A stretch of DNA of 20,413 bases from JBMFOH01 sp049969715 [NCBI: bacterium] (lineage in GTDB: Bacteria > DUMJ01). The stretch lies in contig JBMFOH010000030.1 in the NCBI GenBank assembly GCA_049969715.1, positions 1 through 20,413 on the forward strand. Direction: 5' to 3'. The first letter of the stretch is position 1, and every line of letters starts with the position of its first letter. Under the pieces are notes generated by a model. That model worked only from the letters and a program-made list of their open reading frames with translations. It was not told the origin of the DNA and searched no databases. The position numbers and the translations under genes were made by a program. This document shows, piece after piece, positions 1-6,077 of this stretch.

Positions 1-20
1 AGGGGAAATATCCCTTTTTC

Positions 21-41
21 AAGAGGGGTAATTCCCCTTTT
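21..41 (+). terminator. Hairpin at window edge, possible terminator of an upstream gene
   Basis: An eight-base left arm (AAGAGGGG) pairs with CCCCTTTT across a five-base loop (TAATT), with one G-T wobble. The right arm ends in four T. A weaker hairpin of similar composition (AGGG/CCCT) lies at about 1-16. They sit ahead of the strong promoter at 79-108 and could end transcription of a gene to the left of the window. The T-run is short and part of the stem, so a terminator role is only likely, not shown. Confidence 0.35.
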
Positions 42-78
42 AAATTCCACGCAAAAGTTTATAGAGCCACTCCCCCCC

Positions 79-108
79 TTGACAAATGTGTGGGGGGGGG
101 GGTAAAAT
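79..108 (+). promoter_or_regulatory. Sigma-70-type promoter with an 11-G spacer tract
   Basis: A perfect -35 box TTGACA lies at 79-84 and a near-consensus -10 box TAAAAT at 103-108, separated by 18 bases. Eleven of the spacer bases (92-102) are an uninterrupted run of G, and seven C (72-78) lie directly before the -35 box. Transcription would start near 115, giving a leader of about 250 bases before the binding-protein gene. Spacer length sets promoter strength, so gain or loss of one G would change expression; the meningococcal porA promoter works this way. The run length could also be an assembly artefact. Confidence 0.7.
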
Positions 109-232
109 ATAAGTAAATTTATAGGGGATTAGGCTGTAGGAGTAGACTATTAGTAAAAGTGAGGCTAAAAGAGTCTTAGAAGTTTATGGGAAAGAAAGGA
201 GAGTGATGTCTGGAGAGGAAAAGATATGATAG

Positions 233-248
233 TCTTAATGATTTAAGA
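233..248. promoter_or_regulatory. Perfect 16-base palindromic hairpin in the leader
   Basis: TCTTAA and TTAAGA flank a TGAT loop, giving a perfect six-base inverted repeat. A related repeat, TCTTA-GAAAGT-TAAGA, lies at 295-310. Both contain the AGTCTTA heptamer. They could be operator half-sites or small RNA hairpins. In AT-rich DNA such short repeats also arise by chance, so confidence is low. Confidence 0.25.
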
Positions 249-319
249 GGTAATTCAGTCAAGTTAACCTGAAAAGGGTAGTTTTAGATAGCAGTCTTAG
301 AAAGTTAAGATTAGGAGAG

Positions 320-346
320 GTTTTAGAGTTTGGAGAAAATCTACAT
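320..346 (+). repeat. 27-base shared leader element, plus-operon copy
   Basis: This element begins GTTTTAGAG and ends AAATCTACAT. It is identical over all 27 bases to the reverse complement of 20342-20368. In each copy a Shine-Dalgarno-like purine stretch and an ATG follow within about 10-25 bases; here they are AAGGAG at 355-360 and the binding-protein start. It is not palindromic. Its presence ahead of both operons suggests a shared regulatory site, protein-bound or acting in the transcript, or a relic of the duplication that produced the two operons. Confidence 0.75.
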
Positions 347-364
347 TAATTTAGAAGGAGTGAG

Positions 365-1861
365 ATGGTTATGAGAAAATTTGAGATTGTAGTGTTTTTG
401 TTGATCTTTGTATTAGGAAGTATTTCTATCGTTTTGTCTCAAGAAAAACCTAAGTTTGGGCCAAAGGCTTCTTTGAAAGGTGAACTTTCTGTATTTCTGC
501 AGGCTTATACCCCTAGGGAAAGGACAGAGGCTGATAGATGGCTTCCACCCCAGTATGGATGGACGATCCAGAAAGAGTATGAGAAACTTCACCCTGAAGT
601 TAAGATAAAATTCTTAGAGGCGGTTGAAACTGATTATTTTACTTGGATACAAACCAGATTGATAGGAGGAGAAGCTCCCCATATATTTTGGGGACACCAT
701 GGTTGGGCAGAAGAATGGGGGCCAAAAGGATTAGTTATTGCTATGGATCCTTATCTAGACTTGCCAAATCCGTATATTCCCGGGAATAAAAGATGGCGTG
801 ATATATTTGACCCCTCAGTTCTAGCACAGAATGCTGCTCCTGATGGAAAACAATATACGATAAATGGAGACCTTGTTACCACTGGAATTTTCTACAATAA
901 AGATGTCTTTGATCAGTTAGGACTTAAGGTACCGAAATACTGGGATGAATTTATTATGGTGCTTAAAAAGATTAAGGCTGATGGAAAGTATATACCTATG
1001 AGCTGGCCTGGAGCAGAAAAAGAATATGCCTATTCTTGGCTTAACAGGTTCACTCATTATCCACTTTATAAACCATTGATGAAAGAATTTGATGTGATTC
1101 CTGAGGAAAAACCAGGGGTAGTAACTCAGAAAGAGCAGGCTCTCGCATGGAAGAAAGGGATAGAGACTCTAACTAGTGAAAGATGGAAGATTGGTGCTCA
1201 GTTACAAAAGGAATTCTCTCAATATTGGAGTCCAGGATTCCTTGGGTTAACAGCGAGCCAAGCGTATGAACAGTTTATCACTGGAAAGGCAGCAATGTAT
1301 CTTGATGGGAGTTGGCAGATTAAACCAGTTAGGCTAGATCCTTTGAGAAAATTTAATTGGGGTTGGATGCCATTCCCAGTTGTTACTAATAAAACTACTA
1401 AATACGCTCCACGTCCAGGAACTATAAAAGGATTAACTTTAGGTGGTCCTTCTGCAGCGTTCCAGTTCAATGTACCGGCTTCTGCCCAGAAACAAGGTAT
1501 GCTAGAAGTAGCTGTTGACTTTCTGATGTATCTTACAGCTCCGAAAAATGCTGGTCCATTAATAGCTGATTTGGGTGCTTTTCTTCCTAGTATTAAAGGG
1601 GTAAAACCTGCTAAAGAATTAGAGGCGGTCTTTTGGAGACCTGGAACATACGAATTCCTTGAATTAATATTCCCAAATCCCGGATACATAGATATAACTG
1701 AAGAGGCTAAAGATAAGAACTATAAACTGTGGCAACTCTATATAGGAGATCAGATTTCACTTGATAAATATGTAGAAGAAGCAACAAAGAATGTAGATGA
1801 TGCTGTAAATAAATTGATTAAAGAACATAACTGGGATTTCAGTAAGTACGGAGTAAAGTAA
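365..1861 (+). CDS. ABC transporter sugar-binding protein (CUT1-type), operon 1
   Basis: This is a secreted solute-binding protein that would capture an oligosaccharide in the periplasm and deliver it to the permease pair encoded next. Residues 1-26 form a signal peptide: a basic start (MRKFE), a hydrophobic core, then a small-residue cleavage region near VLSQ. There is no lipobox cysteine. The mature part shows features of the MalE-like group: FYNKDVF, WDEF, and a region around PGFLGLTASQAYEQFITGKAAMYLDGSW (residues about 290-320, written here as the run surrounding GKAAMYLDGSW). The 498-residue length is slightly above the usual 420-450. AAGGAG lies 4 bases before this ATG and 10 before the next ATG at 371, so either start is possible. 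The family is certain; the sugar is unknown. It is a paralogue of the binding protein at 18680-20245. Confidence 0.93.
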   Translation: MVMRKFEIVVFLLIFVLGSISIVLSQEKPKFGPKASLKGELSVFLQAYTPRERTEADRWLPPQYGWTIQKEYEKLHPEVKIKFLEAVETDYFTWIQTRLIGGEAPHIFWGHHGWAEEWGPKGLVIAMDPYLDLPNPYIPGNKRWRDIFDPSVLAQNAAPDGKQYTINGDLVTTGIFYNKDVFDQLGLKVPKYWDEFIMVLKKIKADGKYIPMSWPGAEKEYAYSWLNRFTHYPLYKPLMKEFDVIPEEKPGVVTQKEQALAWKKGIETLTSERWKIGAQLQKEFSQYWSPGFLGLTASQAYEQFITGKAAMYLDGSWQIKPVRLDPLRKFNWGWMPFPVVTNKTTKYAPRPGTIKGLTLGGPSAAFQFNVPASAQKQGMLEVAVDFLMYLTAPKNAGPLIADLGAFLPSIKGVKPAKELEAVFWRPGTYEFLELIFPNPGYIDITEEAKDKNYKLWQLYIGDQISLDKYVEEATKNVDDAVNKLIKEHNWDFSKYGVK

Positions 1862-1871
1862 TTTAGTAGTT

Positions 1872-1922
1872 AGGAGAAGTATAGAGAAACTTGTTCTAGA
1901 AATTTTGCTCTATACTTCCCCT
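1872..1922 (+). other. Intercistronic hairpin between binding-protein and permease genes
   Basis: The arms AGGAGAAGTATAGAG (1872-1886) and CTCTATACTTCCCCT (1908-1922) pair over 15 bases with one mismatch around a 21-base loop. The hairpin starts 11 bases after the stop codon of the binding-protein gene. No strong T-run follows. Such structures after malE-type genes typically protect the upstream message or partly stop transcription, so that more binding protein than permease is made. The opposite operon has a different hairpin in the same place (18631-18667). Confidence 0.7.
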
Positions 1923-1953
1923 ATTCTTTAAATCTAATAGAAAAGGAGTAGTT

Positions 1954-2862
1954 ATGATGGTAAAAAATTCTTTTCTAAAAAGTATGTACAAAAACAAGTT
2001 TATTTATATTTCTCTTATCCCTGCATTTGCTTTATTGTTAACCTTCAATTATTACCCTGCTATCAATGCCCTTTATCACTCTCTCTTCGAATGGGATGGA
2101 ATTGGATACGAAAAATTTATAGGTATAGGTAACTTCATAAACTTATTTAGAGATCCAGTATTCATAATAGCCTTAAAAAATGTTCTAATTCTTGCTATCG
2201 CAGGAGTGAGTATCTCTTTAACTTTTCCCTTGTTAGCAGCAGAGTTAACGTTCAATCTTAGAAACCTAAAAATGCAATACTTATATCGTACTATGTTTGT
2301 AGTTCCAATGGTTGTTCCTGGCGTTGTAGGCCTCTTACTATGGGGATTTATATATAGGCCAGATGGCCTTTTAAATGCTATCCTAGAAAGAGTAGGTCTA
2401 GGAAATCTTTGTAGACCTTGGTTAGGAGACTTTAATACAGCCTTGTATGCCATTATATTTATAGGCTTCCCTTGGATAGGCTCTTTTAATTATCTTATCT
2501 ATTTAGCTGGACTCCAAAGTATATCTAGGGAACTATTTGAGTCAAGTATAATAGACGGGGCTACTAGGTTACAGCAGATATTCTATATAGATATTCCAAT
2601 GATTCTTGGTCAAGTAAAACTTATTCTTATTCTTACTATTATCGGAGTAATGCAGGGTTATACTACCCAAGTAGTACTTACTCAAGGAGGTCCTGGATAT
2701 GCAACCATGGTACCAGGAATGCATATGTATAATAGTGCTTTTCAATACTATAAGATGGGATACGGATGTGCTATAGGAACATTTCTATTTGGAGTTATCC
2801 TTATTCTCACTATAATTAGTAGGAAATACATCCAAGCTCCTACAGAATTTGGAGGGAGATAG
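1954..2862 (+). CDS. ABC sugar transporter permease, MalF type, operon 1
   Basis: This integral membrane subunit forms half of the import channel with the next gene product. The 302 residues contain about six hydrophobic segments, starting with IYISLIPAFALLLTF near residues 17-32. The permease signature loop that contacts the ATPase begins at E193 (ELFESSIIDGA, with DIP further on). A conserved motif LTQGGPGYATMVPG follows near residue 245. AAGGAG lies 5 bases before this ATG and 8 before the ATG three bases later. It is closely related along its length to the permease half of the fusion protein at 16656-18599 but has no propeller domain. Its stop is one base from the next start, which indicates tight coupling. 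Confidence 0.93.
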   Translation: MMVKNSFLKSMYKNKFIYISLIPAFALLLTFNYYPAINALYHSLFEWDGIGYEKFIGIGNFINLFRDPVFIIALKNVLILAIAGVSISLTFPLLAAELTFNLRNLKMQYLYRTMFVVPMVVPGVVGLLLWGFIYRPDGLLNAILERVGLGNLCRPWLGDFNTALYAIIFIGFPWIGSFNYLIYLAGLQSISRELFESSIIDGATRLQQIFYIDIPMILGQVKLILILTIIGVMQGYTTQVVLTQGGPGYATMVPGMHMYNSAFQYYKMGYGCAIGTFLFGVILILTIISRKYIQAPTEFGGR

Positions 2863-2863
2863 T

Positions 2864-3685
2864 ATGGGAAAATTCTATGTTGGAGAGGTATTAAAACATT
2901 TATCAATTATTATTCTTGTTTTACTTACACTCTATCCCTTTTTCTTTTTAGTAAACTCTTCATTAAAAAGTCATGAAGAGTTTACCCATAATTTTTTAGG
3001 TCTACCTAAATATATAAGGTGGGTAAATTATACAGCAGCTTGGAAGGCAGTAAGTAGATATATCTATAATAGTCTTATAATGAGTTCATCTACTGTAATT
3101 ATGGTAGTATTTCTATCCTCCTATGTAGGATACATATTCGCTAGATATAAATTTCCTGGTAGAGAATTCTTATTTTATGCTATTATAAGTCTATTGATGA
3201 TACCTGGAGCTTTAACTTTGATTCCTCAGTTTATTATTGTAAAAAATTTGGGCTTACTCAATACTAGATGGGCATGTATACTCCCTTGGACCTCTGGAGG
3301 ACAGATATTTGCAATATTTGTTATGCATAGTTTTATGAGTTCGCTCCCAGAGGAATTATTTGAGGCAGCTAGGGTAGATGGTGCAGGAATATTTCAAATC
3401 TACACCAAAATTGCTATCCCTCTTTCCTATCCCACACTTATCACTATAGCGATTATGCATTTTGTTGGTACTTGGAATGATATTATCTGGCCGTTGGTTA
3501 CTATTACAAAACCAGAGCTAAGACCGGTAACTGTAGGAATTATGGCTTTTAATTCTGCTTACTACCAAAACTATGGACCTTTATTTGCTGGATATATATT
3601 AGCTTCTATCCCTCTAATAATTCTGTTTATATTTACTATGCGGTACTATATTCAGGGCCTACTCTCAGGAGCAATAAAGATGTAG
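2864..3685 (+). CDS. ABC sugar transporter permease, MalG type, operon 1
   Basis: This is the second membrane subunit of the importer, about 273 residues with six predicted membrane segments. The ATPase-contacting loop begins at E164 (ELFEAARVDGAG, then IAIPLSYP). The C-terminus YYIQGLLSGAIKM is typical of MalG-like proteins. An upstream in-frame TTG at 2849 would overlap the previous gene, but GGAGGG at 2851-2856 is placed correctly for the ATG at 2864, so that start is preferred. It is a close paralogue of the protein at 15822-16646: both share YIFAR, NTRW, ILPW and the same signature-loop position. Confidence 0.93.
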   Translation: MGKFYVGEVLKHLSIIILVLLTLYPFFFLVNSSLKSHEEFTHNFLGLPKYIRWVNYTAAWKAVSRYIYNSLIMSSSTVIMVVFLSSYVGYIFARYKFPGREFLFYAIISLLMIPGALTLIPQFIIVKNLGLLNTRWACILPWTSGGQIFAIFVMHSFMSSLPEELFEAARVDGAGIFQIYTKIAIPLSYPTLITIAIMHFVGTWNDIIWPLVTITKPELRPVTVGIMAFNSAYYQNYGPLFAGYILASIPLIILFIFTMRYYIQGLLSGAIKM

Positions 3686-3701
3686 TCCCTAAGAGGTAAC
3701 T

Positions 3702-4571
3702 ATGAAAAGAATAAAGACTTTATATTTTGGACTCTCTTTAAAGCCGTTTAAAGATAAAAGTGAAGATTTCATTTGTTCTAAGATAGAGGGGATGTTATGC
3801 TTATGGTATCCTATAATAAAGGATGCAGAGGAGCTCTGGTTTAACTTTATGATAGGTAATGGAGATCTAGTTTTAACTTGGGACGGTAATCCAGAGTCAG
3901 AATTCGAGTGGGACCATTATAAAGGACATAACAATCCTTTATATGCAGGATATAAATTTGATCCGATCCCTTTGAGAGAATATATGACAGATTGGCCACA
4001 TTTTACCTACAGGGATTTGAAATTTATTTTCAATTGTTTAAAGTCCTTAGGTAAGAAAAGGGGGTTAAATATAAGGATTATAGTAAATATAGAACCAGGT
4101 CCAGAGTTTAGTGAGTCTTCATTTAGATATATAGAGCATCCCGAAATTCTTGAATACCAAGGTGGCGGACATGGTAACTCGATCTCATTTAAGGCTAAAT
4201 TTAATAGAGATAATAGAAAATACGCTAGCTATCCAGATGGAATCTCTGAAGGCGAACCATTCGGAAGATTTTTGGGTAGGCAATTGCGTGAGTTCATTAA
4301 ATTTACAGAAATAGACGGGGTTTTCTTTTCCAACGGGCTTGGTTTTGGGACACACCCTTGGTCCCTTATAGGACACAACTTTGATGGGGAAAAATTTAAC
4401 CTAGTTAATTTTGCTCTAGAAGCTAAGGAAATAGAAGCTTTTTGGAACTTATTAAGAAAAGAAGTGCCTCAGATCATAATTACTGCGCAGGGAACTAATT
4501 GGCCTGTAGGGGGTGGATATATCGGTAAAATGTGTTCCTATAAAGGAAATACACGAGAAATATCTTACTAG
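3702..4571 (+). CDS. Glycosidase-like protein, N-terminal part of a frameshifted gene
   Basis: This is the first 270 or so codons of a gene whose second part lies in the +1 frame at 4513-6039. The product looks like the catalytic (beta/alpha)8-barrel part of a large sugar-acting enzyme, with segments such as LNIRIIVNIEPGPEF, EIDGVFFSNGLGFG and IIITAQGTNWPVG in strand-like positions. It has no signal peptide, so it should act in the cytoplasm. After GTA at 4506-4508 the frame reads 21 further codons that do not look like the family and stops at 4571. Removing one G from the run at 4509-4513 gives a continuous protein of about 778 residues through NWPVGVDISVK. I cannot assign a known glycoside hydrolase family. 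The ribosome site (AGAGGT) is moderate. Confidence 0.7.
   Translation: MKRIKTLYFGLSLKPFKDKSEDFICSKIEGMLCLWYPIIKDAEELWFNFMIGNGDLVLTWDGNPESEFEWDHYKGHNNPLYAGYKFDPIPLREYMTDWPHFTYRDLKFIFNCLKSLGKKRGLNIRIIVNIEPGPEFSESSFRYIEHPEILEYQGGGHGNSISFKAKFNRDNRKYASYPDGISEGEPFGRFLGRQLREFIKFTEIDGVFFSNGLGFGTHPWSLIGHNFDGEKFNLVNFALEAKEIEAFWNLLRKEVPQIIITAQGTNWPVGGGYIGKMCSYKGNTREISY
4509..4513 (+). other. Frameshift site, run of five G
   Basis: The reading frame of 3702-4571 and that of 4513-6039 overlap here. Reading four G instead of five joins them as GTA-GGG-GTG-GAT, that is V-G-V-D. Possible explanations are a sequencing or assembly error in the homopolymer, a genuine one-base insertion that inactivates the gene, slippage-based on/off switching, or a programmed +1 shift. 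The sequence alone cannot separate these. Confidence 0.75.
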
Positions 4572-6039
4572 ACCTCTAGGTACTACAGTTTCTGTATTTT
4601 TTAATGATTCTCTAGGTTTTGCTATGGCTAGCTATTTATCTAGAATAGCTTCTACCTCATCTTTTGATTTTGGGTATTACTTCTTAGACCCTTGGTATCC
4701 TCAAGATGCCTGGGAAGACTTTCCTTATGATCATCAACCCTTTGATATTTATTGTCCTATGTCTAGTGGGGTAGTAACTGGAGAGGGAAAGACTATAGGA
4801 GCCGATGGTATAAGCTGTAGTGCTATAAATGATGATAATGGAGAGTTCTGTGAGGATGCGGTATACGAGGTAATACCTCATTTTAGAAAAGCTATTTTAC
4901 ATAGACCAGACGCTCCAGGGATATTAGTGTGGCTATTCCCATTTGAAGAATATAATAAAGTTGGGATTGGAGAACCTGATTTAATAAATAATCTATTCTT
5001 TTGGGATTGCTTTACAGCATCTGCTATAGATAATGGACTACCTCTAAATACTGTAATTTCCTCAAACAATTTCATTAAAAATAACTTCGCTATGTTAAAA
5101 GATTCGATTTTGTACTCCTGTGTACCTCTATATAACTGGGAATACAGTAAGAAATTAGAAGAATTTGTAAAACTTGGAGGAAAAGTTCTTCTATACGGTT
5201 CTATATTACATACAAGTGATGAGATAAGAAATTTGCTAAATCTAAAAGTTGGAGAAGGGATAGAGGGAGAGGTAGCACTAGTTCAGGAAAGGTATAATTT
5301 TATGAAAGATATAAATCCTTTTATCTATCATAAGGGGATTATCTCTGGAGGACCTATTGTAGAAGAATTAAAAGATTATAATGACCCTTACACTGAAGTT
5401 ATCTATGAAGTGGTAAAAGATGGGGAAAAGAAAGTATATTCAATACTAAGAAGTCTACCAGAGTGGAATGGGGGTAAGATAGCCTGGGTTAGAGGTACCC
5501 TCCCTTTTGAGTTAAATGGAGAGAATATCCAATTTAAAAATCCTTTGCCAGCGAAGATTCAGAGATTTCTTTTAGGGCTTCTTGGGTACTCTATAGAGCA
5601 AAGTCCGGATAATTTTAGAAACAGTCAGATATTTATCTCTAGACATAACAATGCATATATTTTCTCTGGTTATAAACCAGATACCACCGTAGAATTGTCT
5701 TTCAAATTCCCAGAAGGAGCTCCTATATTCTATAATTATGATACAGTTATAAAAGAGGGGACCTCTTCATATTGCCTTTCTAAGGCTTTCCACGAAGAAT
5801 GTAGGATCTTTGTAAAACAATTCTCTGGGAAAATAAAGTGTAGGCGTACTCTTAGACGTGAGTTTACTGAAGATGAGGTGGAAATTATTGGCTTAGAAAA
5901 TGCGGAAATAATATTTTATCCGCCAGAGACTAAGTTAGAAAAAGTGCAAGTAAGTCCTAGATATAAGATAGAAACATGTAGAGAGTTAAAGTTTATAAAA
6001 ATAAAGAATGTGAAGAGTAGTATATTACTATCCTGGTAA
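4513..6039 (+). CDS. Glycosidase-like protein, C-terminal part of the frameshifted gene
   Basis: This is the continuation of the gene starting at 3702. The nominal start is a GTG inside the G-run with no usable ribosome site of its own, so it is unlikely to be translated separately. Early residues complete the barrel (VSVFFNDSLGFAMASYLSRIA). Around fused residues 400-560 the pattern APGILVWLFPFEEY ... SCVPLYNWEYSKKLEEFVKL-GGKVLLYGS resembles the amidotransferase-like Rossmann domain that follows the barrel in GH42-type beta-galactosidases. A beta-rich C-terminal domain follows. The same architecture appears in the protein at 13058-15808. The remaining frame is intact to its stop, so any loss of function would be recent. 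Confidence 0.72.
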   Translation: MDISVKCVPIKEIHEKYLTRPLGTTVSVFFNDSLGFAMASYLSRIASTSSFDFGYYFLDPWYPQDAWEDFPYDHQPFDIYCPMSSGVVTGEGKTIGADGISCSAINDDNGEFCEDAVYEVIPHFRKAILHRPDAPGILVWLFPFEEYNKVGIGEPDLINNLFFWDCFTASAIDNGLPLNTVISSNNFIKNNFAMLKDSILYSCVPLYNWEYSKKLEEFVKLGGKVLLYGSILHTSDEIRNLLNLKVGEGIEGEVALVQERYNFMKDINPFIYHKGIISGGPIVEELKDYNDPYTEVIYEVVKDGEKKVYSILRSLPEWNGGKIAWVRGTLPFELNGENIQFKNPLPAKIQRFLLGLLGYSIEQSPDNFRNSQIFISRHNNAYIFSGYKPDTTVELSFKFPEGAPIFYNYDTVIKEGTSSYCLSKAFHEECRIFVKQFSGKIKCRRTLRREFTEDEVEIIGLENAEIIFYPPETKLEKVQVSPRYKIETCRELKFIKIKNVKSSILLSW

Positions 6040-6077
6040 CATCAAGTACGTAGTCAATTACTTTAGGAGGTGATAGT

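Larger units (their letters stand above)
109..364 (+). other. Long untranslated leader of the plus-strand operon
   Basis: This gene-free stretch lies between the promoter and the first gene. No known riboswitch class, T-box or tRNA is recognisable. The heptamer AGTCTTA occurs three times at roughly 60-base intervals (172, 231, 293). The last two copies lie in small hairpins of similar sequence (233-248 and 295-310). The 27-base element shared with the opposite operon lies near the end (320-346). The length and internal structure suggest control at the transcript or operator level, but the mechanism is unknown. Confidence 0.5.

Noticed and set aside
320-346. GTTTTAGAG start of the shared element resembles the start of a type II CRISPR repeat
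   Set aside because: There are only two copies 20 kb apart, no spacers, no array and no cas genes. Both copies sit at operon leaders.
1-364. Possible known riboswitch in the long leader
   Set aside because: No conserved core of any class I know could be matched, only short AT-rich hairpins.
1219-1689. 156-codon open frame on the minus strand inside the first binding-protein gene
   Set aside because: It is antisense to a clear gene, has no family features or ribosome site, and is a shadow frame.
2849-2863. TTG start for the operon 1 MalG-type permease
   Set aside because: It overlaps the preceding gene and its own codons contain the GGAGGG that serves the ATG at 2864.
4513-4515. GTG as an independent start of a separate 508-residue protein
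   Set aside because: No usable ribosome site precedes it, and the protein lacks an N-terminal domain that the overlapping upstream frame supplies.
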